Part shown: piece after piece, positions 56,293-64,000 of the stretch | Position numbering within the stretch: position 1 is the first letter of the stretch | Layout: each line of letters opens with the position of its first letter | Origin: Hyphomicrobium sp. | GTDB lineage: Bacteria; Pseudomonadota; Alphaproteobacteria; Rhizobiales; Hyphomicrobiaceae | Direction: 5' to 3' | Length of the DNA stretch: 64,000 nt | Assembly (NCBI GenBank): GCA_021732485.1 | Contig: JAKFUV010000003.1 | Location: 202,999 to 266,998, forward strand | Position numbers and translations under genes: made by a program | The notes under the pieces: model-generated | Database searches by the model: none | The model's input: the letters and a program-made list of their open reading frames with translations, nothing else | Told to the model about the DNA's origin: nothing

Positions 56293-57498
56293 ATGAAGCA
56301 GTATTACTATTTCGCCGTCGACAATGGTGATCGGAACAAGACCGGCCAAATTTTTGCCGATGACTTGGGTGCTGCCGCCGAGCTGCTCGTCGCGCGTGGC
56401 TTGGTGCCAATCAAGATTTCAGACACAAAGATATCGGACCTGGTTTCCACACGAGTGGCTTCAACGCTCAGCGACGGAGACTTAATCGAACTCTTTACCC
56501 AGATACGGGTATTTCTTGATGCGGGGCTGCCAATAGATCGAGCTTGTTCATTGCTCAGCCGAACAGCAAGATCGAACGCCCTGCAAAACGTTGCGAGTGT
56601 CGTCAATGTCTCGTTACGAGATGGAGCGACCTATGCCGACGCATTCGCGATAGCAGTTCCAAATGCGGCGCCGCATATCTCAGTCTTATTGCGTGCAGGG
56701 GAAGCAAGTGGTCAGCTCGCCAAAGTGCTCAACAGGATCTCGTTACAGCTTGAACGCGGGAAGAAACTTAAATCCTTAGTGGTGTCCGCACTGCTGTATC
56801 CATCATTCGTGCTTGCAACAGCGATTGGGGCATTCGTCCTGATATCAACCCTACTTGTCCCCCAGCTCCAAGAACTGTTCTCAGGATCACAAAAACAGGT
56901 GCCGTTCGCAGTTCAGATGTTGATAATGTTCAACCAACTTTTGCACTTTGGTGCTGTGCCGTTCATTGGTCTTGCGATAATGACTGCTACCTTTTCTGCC
57001 TTGAAAGGCGGATCGGCAAAAAAGCGTGGGGTACGAGCTGTTCTCTTTGTTGCAAATCTGTTTGGTGGTTTAGGGCGGAAAAGTGATGTCGCTCAGTTTG
57101 CCCGCCTGACAGGAGAACTTCTTGAGAATGGCATCGTTCTCGACGAAGCTATTGACCTTGCGTCCGCCGCAATAACGGACAGCCGGCTTTCAGCGGACTT
57201 CGGCGCTTTTCGTACAGGGCTTCGCGAGGGCAACCGGCTATCGCACCTCATGAGCCGCACTAAGAGCTGCCCACTCATCCTGACTGAATTGGTTGGCGTT
57301 GGCGAGGAAGCTAGCGAGTTGCCAAAAATGTTGATCAAGGCTGCGGATACTCTTGATGCTGAACTCGAAATGCGACTTGAGAAGCTCAAAGCGTTGCTAG
57401 CCCCGTCGTTGACACTTGTGATCGGTGTGTTTGTCGGCGCCATCGTGTATCTTCTTCTTTCCGCGTTGCTGAGCATCAACGATTTGGCGGGTTTGTAG
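56293..57498 (+). CDS. gspF: Type II secretion inner-membrane platform protein GspF
   Basis: A 401-residue GspF/PilC protein. It starts QYYYFAVDNGDRNKTGQIFA, has two homologous GspF domains (LIELFTQIRVFLDAGLPIDR, then FARLTGELLENGIVLDEAID) and three membrane segments, the last being LAPSLTLVIGVFVGAIVYLL. It anchors the ATPase and pseudopilus base. It begins 2 bp after gspE and its stop overlaps the gspG start. Confidence 0.95.
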   Translation: MKQYYYFAVDNGDRNKTGQIFADDLGAAAELLVARGLVPIKISDTKISDLVSTRVASTLSDGDLIELFTQIRVFLDAGLPIDRACSLLSRTARSNALQNVASVVNVSLRDGATYADAFAIAVPNAAPHISVLLRAGEASGQLAKVLNRISLQLERGKKLKSLVVSALLYPSFVLATAIGAFVLISTLLVPQLQELFSGSQKQVPFAVQMLIMFNQLLHFGAVPFIGLAIMTATFSALKGGSAKKRGVRAVLFVANLFGGLGRKSDVAQFARLTGELLENGIVLDEAIDLASAAITDSRLSADFGAFRTGLREGNRLSHLMSRTKSCPLILTELVGVGEEASELPKMLIKAADTLDAELEMRLEKLKALLAPSLTLVIGVFVGAIVYLLLSALLSINDLAGL

Positions 57499-57947
57499 TG
57501 CAAAACAAGAGTGCGACTAGAATGTCGGCAAAATGGCTGCGACGAGACCAAGGGTTTACACTCCTTGAGTTGCTCGTCGCCCTGACGATCATATCTCTAT
57601 TAGTTGGTGTCGCGGTACCGCAGGTCCTCCGCTATTTAGATCGAGCAAAATATGAAACCGCAAAAATCGAAATAGCCAACATTGGCGGCGCGATCGACCT
57701 TTTCAAACTTGATGTCAATCGCTTTCCAACCAGTGAAGAAGGATTGAAGGTACTGAGCGTCGGGGCGGGCAGCACTGTGGGTTGGAATGGTCCGTATCTC
57801 AAAAAGAGTAGTGCACTCCTTGATCCATGGGGTCGCCCCTACAGATACACGTCACCTGGGAAGCACGGAGCCTATGATCTTTACACTTTGGGCGCGGACG
57901 ATGCTGAGGGGGGCGACGGGGTGAATCGCGATGCCACGAACTGGTAG
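57498..57947 (+). CDS. gspG: Major pseudopilin GspG
   Basis: A 149-residue type II pseudopilin with a class III leader cleaved at QG/FTLLELLVALTIISLLVG, keeping Glu at mature position 5. The C-terminal half has the GspG-typical EEGLKVL and NGPYLKKSSALLDPWGRPYR, then YDLYTLGADDAEGG, which contains the calcium-site aspartates. Start GTG at 57498 overlaps the gspF stop. Confidence 0.96.
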   Translation: MQNKSATRMSAKWLRRDQGFTLLELLVALTIISLLVGVAVPQVLRYLDRAKYETAKIEIANIGGAIDLFKLDVNRFPTSEEGLKVLSVGAGSTVGWNGPYLKKSSALLDPWGRPYRYTSPGKHGAYDLYTLGADDAEGGDGVNRDATNW

Positions 57948-58389
57948 TCGGCTGGAGGACGGTTTTTCGCTCGTCGAAGTGCTGGTCGCACTCGCGATCC
58001 TGGCTTTAATGGCAAACTTGGCCATAGGCTCTTTTGCTGCGGTCGCCTCGGCTACGAAACGGCATTCGGCGCTTTCACACATTGAACGATTTCTGGTGGA
58101 GGCCCGCAACGAGGCACAGCAGCGAGGCAAACCCGTCATTGTTGAGGTTCTTCTGGACCGGCGGCGGCTGCAAAGCAAAGGTGGTGAACGATACGTCGAC
58201 ATTCCAATCGAGTACAACCTTAGCTTCGAGGGCGCGGGCGGACAGATATCGAGTGGCGGCCACGCTAGTTTTGAGTTTTTCCGGGATGGCACGTCGACCG
58301 GTGGGACACTTGCATTAAGTGCTGGAAACACAGTGATCGAGTACAAAGTATCATGGCTTACCAGTGTCATCGACGTCGTTCAAGAGTAG
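57931..58389 (+). CDS. gspH: Minor pseudopilin GspH
   Basis: A 152-residue pseudopilin with a cleavage site at DG/FSLVEVLVALAILALMAN and Glu5, followed by a beta-rich domain (GGERYVDIPIEYNLSFEGA and FEFFRDGTSTGGTLALS) characteristic of GspH. Overlaps gspG by 17 bp. Confidence 0.88.
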   Translation: MPRTGSRLEDGFSLVEVLVALAILALMANLAIGSFAAVASATKRHSALSHIERFLVEARNEAQQRGKPVIVEVLLDRRRLQSKGGERYVDIPIEYNLSFEGAGGQISSGGHASFEFFRDGTSTGGTLALSAGNTVIEYKVSWLTSVIDVVQE

Positions 58390-58838
58390 CCGAGCAGTCG
58401 TCAATCGCGGCTGCAAGCACACCTCTAAAGAAATCGTTGGTGAGTGAATGCGGGGCCGTACTTATTGAAGTTCTCCTCGCATTTGCGATCGTCGCTGCGG
58501 CTTTAGTTGCTCTTTTCCAAATCGGGCAAAGAGAAACGGATGCGGCACAGCGGGCTGTCCTGTCGGCGCACATCGAAACACTCGTTCGGAACCGACTGGC
58601 TCTTCTTGATGCGGGCGTCGCCGAGGGCTCAGTCCGGTTGGATGCCCCGATGATCGGAGGCCTGAAGCTCACCGAGCGCGTAGAGCAAGTGACGGATGCG
58701 AGGTTGGGACAGGCTTTGTTTAAGGTGCATTTGACGGTTAGCTCGCCATTGGCGAGGGGCACAAAGGAGCACGTGTTTGAAACTCTTCTTTTGCGGCGAG
58801 CTACGCGCATTGGAGCTTTGACACCAAGTGTACCGTAA
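58353..58838 (+). CDS. gspI: Minor pseudopilin GspI
   Basis: A pseudopilin with a cleavage site at CG/AVLIEVLLAFAIVAAALV, Glu5 present, and LFQIGQRETDAAQRAVLSAH downstream as in GspI, whose mature part helps form the pseudopilus tip. The first ATG at 58353 gives an unusually long 34-residue leader; a GTG at 58440 gives a short one and removes the overlap with gspH, so the start is uncertain. Confidence 0.85.
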   Translation: MAYQCHRRRSRVAEQSSIAAASTPLKKSLVSECGAVLIEVLLAFAIVAAALVALFQIGQRETDAAQRAVLSAHIETLVRNRLALLDAGVAEGSVRLDAPMIGGLKLTERVEQVTDARLGQALFKVHLTVSSPLARGTKEHVFETLLLRRATRIGALTPSVP

Positions 58839-59430
58839 TTTGCGGCTCAAACGATCTGATGGCTTTACGCTACTAGAGGTTCTGGTTGCGTTGACGCTGT
58901 TGAGTGTTGTCGCCACGCTCATGCAAGTAGGGTTAAATTCCATATCATTCAGACACGACAAGCTTCGGGCAGAGTTGGCTAGGCTTGAAAGGCTGGCCCG
59001 CGGAGAAACAGCGCTGCGGAACATTCTAGAGCAAAGCTGGTCCGGTCCGATTAAATCGGACAGCCAACAGTTTCAGGGTACGAGGGATTCGGCGACGTTC
59101 CTTGTCGAGTTACCAGAGCAATTTGGGAGTGGCGGGCCAAGGCCGGTGACCATCACTACCGAGAGACGCTCAGATCGCAATGATCTGATGCTTGTTGTGC
59201 CAGCTGAACGTTCAACTGGCGCGCCTGCTAGACGCGAGACCATGTTCACCGGCATCACGTCTGTCGCCTTTGAATACGGGCGACTCGATGCCAACAGCCA
59301 CATTTTGTGGAGTTCAGACTGGCGACCCATAGATGAGAACCCTGTCTTGGTCAAAGTGACCGTCATACTGTCAAATTCCGAAGTAATGACGATCATTGGG
59401 GGCGGCCGACGTTCGCCCTCGCCACTGTGA
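58828..59430 (+). CDS. gspJ: Minor pseudopilin GspJ
   Basis: A 200-residue pseudopilin with DG/FTLLEVLVALTLLSVVATL and Glu5, and a larger C-terminal domain with LVELPEQFGSGGPRPVTITT and VAFEYGRLDANSHILWSSDW in the usual GspJ pattern. The GTG start overlaps the gspI stop by 11 bp. Confidence 0.88.
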   Translation: MYRNLRLKRSDGFTLLEVLVALTLLSVVATLMQVGLNSISFRHDKLRAELARLERLARGETALRNILEQSWSGPIKSDSQQFQGTRDSATFLVELPEQFGSGGPRPVTITTERRSDRNDLMLVVPAERSTGAPARRETMFTGITSVAFEYGRLDANSHILWSSDWRPIDENPVLVKVTVILSNSEVMTIIGGGRRSPSPL

Positions 59431-59436
59431 GGAAAA

Positions 59437-60291
59437 GTGCGACACCCGTTCAACAGGCTAAATCTAAAACGCTATGATCGAGGCTTCGCATTCTTAATTG
59501 TTCTGCCGCAAATCCTGGTTGCAGTGGTGTTGGCGGCGGTCATTGCTCAAGGGGTCAGATCTGTAGCAACGAGCCCGCGTTTTAGTCACGATGAGCTTGC
59601 GGGTGATCTTGCCGTTGAGGCGGCATTGAATGCCGAAATCTTCCGTCGTCTTGAGGCGCAAATCAAAACCGAGGCTGGGTTGAGCGACTCGGTTCAAAAG
59701 TGGCTCGATAGTAAGCGAGTGAATGTTTCAGTGGATCGCGAGTCATCAAAGATGAGCTTGCTGTCATCACAGTTGCTGACCCTCAAGCGGCTGATCCAAG
59801 TGCTTTGCATATCTGATACCGCAGCATCTAAAATTGTGGCTTTCGCGGACACGTATCGCCGCGGAGGTCAGTCTGGGGCAGGTCAGTCACTATCGCGTCG
59901 CTTTGAAACACTTGGTGCGTGGCGCAACCAGATTGGGCTTCCCCTCGAAGCATACACCGCGCTGCGCCCATACATCACGATTTACGGCTATCATGATCGC
60001 CCCATCCTCGCGGGTGCGCGCATCCCCGTGATCATGGCGACTGAAAATGTCGGACCCGACGCAGCAGAGGTCCTGCGCCAAACGTCCAATGCAGAGGGAG
60101 TAGACACCGTAGGTATCTTGACTGTCACCGCGCAGCAATCTTCCGTCGATCAACACCCGCGCAATTTGAGCGCCGTCGTGTACTTCACAGGCAATCCGGC
60201 CAAGCTGGTGCAGGTATTAGAATATCGGCGCAACATAAACTTGTCTGAATCCTCGGGATGCCGACCTGGCGTTTCAGAAAGGCGATTTTAG
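59437..60291 (+). CDS. gspK: Minor pseudopilin GspK
   Basis: A 284-residue pseudopilin. The segment RG/FAFLIVLPQILVAVVLAA lacks Glu5, as expected for GspK, which caps the pseudopilus. The alpha-helical insertion is seen in RLIQVLCISDTAASKIVAFA followed by DTYRRGG. Starts at GTG 59437 after GAGGAAAA. 9 bp separate it from gspL. Confidence 0.85.
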   Translation: MRHPFNRLNLKRYDRGFAFLIVLPQILVAVVLAAVIAQGVRSVATSPRFSHDELAGDLAVEAALNAEIFRRLEAQIKTEAGLSDSVQKWLDSKRVNVSVDRESSKMSLLSSQLLTLKRLIQVLCISDTAASKIVAFADTYRRGGQSGAGQSLSRRFETLGAWRNQIGLPLEAYTALRPYITIYGYHDRPILAGARIPVIMATENVGPDAAEVLRQTSNAEGVDTVGILTVTAQQSSVDQHPRNLSAVVYFTGNPAKLVQVLEYRRNINLSESSGCRPGVSERRF

Positions 60292-60300
60292 GAAGGACTA

Positions 60301-61326
60301 ATGGGAGACAATCTCGCTTTACAAAGTTGGCGTTGGTGGGCAACCGAGCTTCAGAGCGCTTGGGCCGATTGCCAGAAAATCCTTGCCGAAAAAAATGATG
60401 AAGCGATTTATCTTTCCGTTGATGACGGCATTCCGCAGCTTTTACGCGTGAGCGAAAAAAACTTGGTTCCGGTTGATCGTGACAACATCGGGACGGCGGG
60501 TTTTGGCGGGAAACGTTACGTACTTGGTTTGCTTGAATCCAAGCAGGCCGTTGTTCGGAAAATTAGGCTTCCCCGCTCAGCAAGAAACGATCTCCGCAGC
60601 GTCCTTCAATATCAAATCAGTACCTATACGCCGTTTTCGGCTAATGACGTAGTCTATGATGGTGTAGTGACCAGCGAAGTGGCTGGGTCAAACACAATCG
60701 ACGTTCGGCTTATTGTCGTTCCTAAAACTGTCGTAGAAGCACTGAGTGCACACGCCAGAATGCTTGGCTTATATCTGTCAGAGCTACACATAAAACGCGA
60801 AGTTACAGACGGTGAAGTTGAGCCATTAAGGGTTGCGCTCCAGAACAAAGTCGCGCCGACCACGAAGCGTACGAGGTCACTGGCGTTGATTGCGCTGACG
60901 TTGATTGCCGTTAGCCCTATTGTGGCGATGTGGCGAGACGAAGCGCACTATCAACAACTTGTGCAAGAGATGGACGCCTTGAAACCGAGTATTGCGAAGG
61001 CTCAGGTGGTCAGCGACGAACGCGCCAGATTTCTAGGAGTACAAACGACGTTCGCGCAGATTGTCGCACGGTCGGTCCCTGCACTCGAAATTCTTGAAGA
61101 ACTGAGCGCAGCATTGACAGACGATAGTTCACTTGTCGAACTACGGCTTCAAAAAAGTGAAGTGGCATTAACGGGACTATCTCACTCGGCAGCCAACGTA
61201 CTTACAGTCATCGAAGGGTCGTCAAAGTTCTCAGATGCGAAGTTCTCGGCGCCCATCATGCGTCAACCAGAAGATTCCTTTGAGCGTTTTTCTATGACTG
61301 CAAGTTGGAGTCGGGGAATTGAATGA
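60301..61326 (+). CDS. gspL: Type II secretion assembly protein GspL
   Basis: A 341-residue bitopic protein: an actin-like cytoplasmic domain (EAIYLSVDDGIPQLLRVSEK; RYVLGLLESKQAVVRKIRLP; LQYQISTYTPFSANDVVYD), one membrane helix (SLALIALTLIAVSPIVAMW), and a periplasmic ferredoxin-like part. It links GspE to GspM and the pseudopilus. Overlaps gspM by 8 bp. Confidence 0.85.
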   Translation: MGDNLALQSWRWWATELQSAWADCQKILAEKNDEAIYLSVDDGIPQLLRVSEKNLVPVDRDNIGTAGFGGKRYVLGLLESKQAVVRKIRLPRSARNDLRSVLQYQISTYTPFSANDVVYDGVVTSEVAGSNTIDVRLIVVPKTVVEALSAHARMLGLYLSELHIKREVTDGEVEPLRVALQNKVAPTTKRTRSLALIALTLIAVSPIVAMWRDEAHYQQLVQEMDALKPSIAKAQVVSDERARFLGVQTTFAQIVARSVPALEILEELSAALTDDSSLVELRLQKSEVALTGLSHSAANVLTVIEGSSKFSDAKFSAPIMRQPEDSFERFSMTASWSRGIE

Positions 61327-61921
61327 CCTTCAAAACAGGCCGATGTTGCGACGAGCGCTTGCACTCGCGATGTTGGCGGTCGCGTTGTCTTGCTTAGTCA
61401 TTTTTGGTGTTGTTCCACTGGCGAGTTCTATGGCCGAGCGACGCGATCAGATTGCGCAGCTTCGGCTTCAAATCGATAACGCAAATTCCATTGACGGTCG
61501 AAAGTCAAGCTTGTCGACCAGTCTCGAAAAAGCGAAGTCTGAGTTCAATGAAGCGGGTCTCTACTACAAAGCATCCAGCGCTTCAGCCGGGGCTGGTTTG
61601 GAAAGCGCGATAGTAGCGCTACTGCGCCAGCAAAGCATTAGCGTTTCTCAGTCGCGCTTGCAGGATGATTCAGCAAGAGAGGCACTGTCATCGGTGCTGG
61701 TGACCGTGAGTTTTGTAACATCTTATGCGTCACTCATATCAGCGCTTAAGGAGTTATCGCAGTTGCGCCCACTTGCGATTTTAGATCAGATTGCGATTGG
61801 CCAAAGCAGTCCAGGGGCCGTTTCTAGCGACACGGGTAAGGGGCCATATAGGGATGATCCGATACTGGCCGTCGAATTGACCGTGCGTAGCGTGTACTCG
61901 GCTGAGACCGCAGCACAATGA
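61319..61921 (+). CDS. gspM: Type II secretion protein GspM
   Basis: A 200-residue protein with one N-terminal membrane helix (ALALAMLAVALSCLVIFGVV), a coiled-coil stretch (AERRDQIAQLRLQIDN) and a small periplasmic fold (SVLVTVSFVTSYASLISALK), the GspM layout. The position after gspL confirms it. Confidence 0.82.
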   Translation: MNDLQNRPMLRRALALAMLAVALSCLVIFGVVPLASSMAERRDQIAQLRLQIDNANSIDGRKSSLSTSLEKAKSEFNEAGLYYKASSASAGAGLESAIVALLRQQSISVSQSRLQDDSAREALSSVLVTVSFVTSYASLISALKELSQLRPLAILDQIAIGQSSPGAVSSDTGKGPYRDDPILAVELTVRSVYSAETAAQ

Positions 61922-62505
61922 TAGACCCACCAAAACGAGATACTTTTCTGGTTGTCGTGGTCTTGTTAGCTTGCGTCAATCTTGTCTATCAGTCTCTGAG
62001 AAAGCCGAACAGTGTTGTCACGACGGTCGGCTTGAGCAGTGAAAAAGACAGCACTTCAGATGGATCGAACACAACACTCAGGATCGGCGAGAAGAATCTG
62101 CCGCCCGCGCCGAAGTTGAAAGCGACTTTGGAGCGCCCCTTATTTCATCGCACGCGACGTCCACTCGGTGAGCGCCCGAGCGAAGCAATACAAAGCGTCG
62201 ACGTTGTTACACCGCAGGCTGTGCCGTACTATCCATCTATCGAGGAGACTTACGTTCTGCGTGGTGTTCTTCTGACGACCCAGAAGGGAATTGCCATCCT
62301 TGAAAAGGTTTCTGGAGGAACGAGCATCAGGGCTGTGGAAGGTGACCAAATTGATGGCTGGACCGTGAGAAGCGTGATGCCAGCTTCAGTAATTTTTGAA
62401 AATGCGGGCCAAACCCTAGCTCTTCAACTCGCGAAGGCAGGATCTGCGTTTGGTGGGAATATCGCAATCGGCGCCACACCTCCCCCTCCGACCCTCTTGC
62501 CTTGA
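61918..62505 (+). CDS. GspC/GspN-like inner-membrane protein
   Basis: A 195-residue protein with a short cytoplasmic start, one membrane helix (TFLVVVVLLACVNLVYQ), a linker, then a region ATLERPLFHRTRRPLGERPS followed by TYVLRGVLLTTQKGIAILEK, similar to the HR domain of GspC. It lacks a PDZ or coiled-coil end. It closes the operon and overlaps gspM by 4 bp. It probably fulfils the GspC role of joining the platform to the secretin; no other gspC or any gspA/B is present. Confidence 0.75.
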   Translation: MIDPPKRDTFLVVVVLLACVNLVYQSLRKPNSVVTTVGLSSEKDSTSDGSNTTLRIGEKNLPPAPKLKATLERPLFHRTRRPLGERPSEAIQSVDVVTPQAVPYYPSIEETYVLRGVLLTTQKGIAILEKVSGGTSIRAVEGDQIDGWTVRSVMPASVIFENAGQTLALQLAKAGSAFGGNIAIGATPPPPTLLP

Positions 62506-62795
62506 CGCAACTGAGTTTGTCTACGGTTCTGTATCCAATAAATGTACGTAGCGGCCAATTCTAGCGGCTGAGAAACGAAAGAGTATGATCGACCATAAGG
62601 GTGGATATCAGGCCACGTCTCGCTCGTTTTCATGAGCCTAAATTTCATGATCTGCGCAATGATCACTTGTGTGAGCATCTTATATAACGCACGATCGAGC
62701 GGCTAAGGCAACTTCATCCGCTCGATGGGAGTTCTGCCATTCATGATGACCCCATATTCGTCAGCAGCTGGTGGCCTACTTTCGGGCCGACAGGA

Positions 62796-63359
62796 TTAGC
62801 AGATGCTCATTGATCCCAGGGCCTGGGGTCCAGCGATACTCGATGTCGTAAAGTTCAGACTTGAAAGTTCGACTTTGATTGTTGAAGTAGGTTTGAAAAT
62901 TTCGTCGTTCAGCGATGGAATTTTCTTACTCACTAGGACACGAACCATCTCCGCAGCTTCCGCCTTGTCACCATGAACGGGATAGTTCGGATTACAACCG
63001 TTTGGATTATTCCACATGACCTTGATATTCTCGATTTGTCCAGGATTGCCAGCAGTTTCATTTATCCAGAATTTGGCAAGCTCGTCCGACTTGGTTGCTC
63101 CTAGCTGGCACCCGTAGAGAGCGCCCGACCATTCATCGGCTGGCGTAATTCTCCCGTTCGGACACTTCAGTAATTCATTGAACTCCTCGGCCTCTGCGGT
63201 AAAGCCGCTGAACGGAGGTGAAGAGCGAGCGACACCTGGTCCAGGTGGTATAAAAAACCATGCAATCAAGAGGCCGAACACCGCCACTGATCCGACGATC
63301 TTCAGCGCCTCCGCGTTGGACACATTGTCAGACGCACCCGTTTTTCTTGACCGTGCCAT
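62796..63359 (-). CDS. Hypothetical single-pass membrane protein
   Basis: A 187-residue protein with a basic N-terminus, one membrane helix (IVGSVAVFGLLIAWFFIP, about 22-39), and an extracytoplasmic domain with four Cys (LLKCPNG, LYGCQLG, NGCNPN and the final Cys). ATG start at 63357-63359 after GGGAGA. I do not recognise the family. It is convergent with the gsp operon across 290 bp of sequence that shows nothing assignable. Confidence 0.6.
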   Translation of the reverse strand: MARSRKTGASDNVSNAEALKIVGSVAVFGLLIAWFFIPPGPGVARSSPPFSGFTAEAEEFNELLKCPNGRITPADEWSGALYGCQLGATKSDELAKFWINETAGNPGQIENIKVMWNNPNGCNPNYPVHGDKAEAAEMVRVLVSKKIPSLNDEIFKPTSTIKVELSSLNFTTSSIAGPQALGSMSIC

Positions 63360-63509
63360 AAGGCTGTCTCCCTAAGGTTTGACAGCAAGATTAAATCAGG
63401 TCAGTTATCAAAAGGTTTGATTTGCTCAAGAGTTGGGGGGTGTCCTGACATGTTTCGTCACAAATTTCCGAAGCGGTATCGATAAAGACCGCCGCATTAC
63501 GATTTCCAC

Positions 63510-63850
63510 GTGTCCGCCAGTCACGCCCCAACAGCCGTTCCAATTTCGGCTCTACACGGAAGCCCCATTTCCGTGCCAGCGCCCGCCCCTGTCCGACGTG
63601 CCAGATATGATCGCTATCAAACCGTCGGTGTCGAAGCGTTAGAAGACAAGCCGTCGAAGCCGTCGCGCGTCTGGAACCGCATTCCAGATGACGTGCGCGC
63701 TTCGCTCGTAGAGTTGGCGCTCGATGAACCCGATCTGTCGCCGCGCGAACTGGCGGCACGCTGTAAGCATCCGGCCAGGACCGCAGGCAGTGGGGGTGAG
63801 CAAGAGCGGATGCATGGCGCCGTACGGTGCTGTAAGGCAATTGGTGGTTC
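63510..63850 (+). pseudogene. Transposase remnant (HTH part, IS3/IS481-like)
   Basis: The frame reads ARYDRYQTVGVEALEDKPSK, PSRVWNRIPDDVRASLVELA and LDEPDLSPRELAARC, the helix-turn-helix and linker found in integrase-core transposases where YDRYQ..G.EAL.D..S and L...LSPRELA are typical. Upstream the HTH start is lost and downstream the catalytic DDE core is missing, the frame running into unrelated sequence. It is a broken insertion sequence. Confidence 0.6.
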
Positions 63851-63901
63851 TTCTTGTCTGTGAACTGCGGGGATATCATGTCGGCTGGAGGGAGCGAGCC
63901 G

Positions 63902-64000
63902 ATGGATGAGCAGCTCGAGCTTTTGGGCAGGGATACGACGCGGCACAACGTGTTCTTCACGGCCCTGCCGGACGCAACGATGAGCGCCCGCGCAGGAGAT
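63902..64000 (+). CDS. Start of a 2'-5' RNA ligase (LigT/ThpR)-like protein
   Basis: A frame beginning at ATG 63902, preceded by GGAGGGAGCG, reads MDEQLELLGRDTTRHNVFFT then ALPDATMSARAGD and leaves the window. The NVFFTALPDA stretch resembles the first strand and motif FFAL.PD of 2'-5' RNA ligase/cyclic phosphodiesterase family proteins. The catalytic HxTx motifs are outside the window. Confidence 0.5.
   Translation, partial: MDEQLELLGRDTTRHNVFFTALPDATMSARAGD

Overview
The window reads as chromosomal DNA from a GC-rich alphaproteobacterium, probably in or near the Hyphomicrobiales. The basis is codon bias, the recombinase-DUF2924-DUF3489 island, XdhC with an isoquinoline-oxidoreductase-like molybdoenzyme, and an AerR/SCHIC-like B12-domain regulator. 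No ribosomal or other lineage marker is present, so this placement is an inference.

Layout. 1-5.4 kb (minus strand): a partial gene, a GT4 glycosyltransferase, and a large copper-radical (galactose oxidase, AA5-like) protein fused to three L-type lectin-like domains. 5.8-9.4 kb (plus): DEAD-box RNA helicase, GIY-YIG protein and HI0933-type flavoprotein, ending at a good terminator. 9.6-18.1 kb: B12/SCHIC-like regulator, XdhC, a decayed GntR regulator, an L-lactate permease broken by one in-frame TGA, a two-subunit Tat-exported molybdenum hydroxylase, and a SelD-type flavoprotein. 18.3-21.7 kb: tRNA-Gln followed by a serine-recombinase island.

21.75-41 kb is a complete type I-E CRISPR-Cas locus, all read on the minus strand: cas3, a one-spacer degenerate mini-array, a small helix-turn-helix protein, casA/B/C/D/E, cas1, cas2, leader, and an array of 160 repeats in an exact 61-bp lattice. 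The most interesting signal is the mini-array at 38216-38305. Its predicted crRNA-like RNA keeps the 5' handle and partly matches the promoter just upstream of the casA operon. That site has an AAG PAM, 15 of the first 19 positions match, and three of the four mismatches fall at positions 6, 12 and 18, the bases a type I-E crRNA flips out. The PAM and seed lie on a perfect 16-bp palindrome next to the -35 box. This looks like RNA-guided autorepression of Cascade (the CreR type) layered on a protein operator, possibly read by the small HTH protein encoded first in the operon.

41-51.4 kb is an Rhs/YD-repeat polymorphic-toxin region. It holds a 2192-residue secreted SpvB/FG-GAP/Rhs protein with a C-terminal toxin-like tip and a CPCC-family putative immunity partner. 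Around it are a truncated Rhs protein with its own candidate immunity gene and several orphan Rhs core fragments that are direct repeats of the intact genes. 51.6-62.5 kb is a type II secretion operon (gspD, prepilin peptidase, gspE-M and a GspC/N-like gene). The window ends with an unknown membrane-anchored protein, a transposase remnant and the start of a 2'-5' RNA ligase-like gene.
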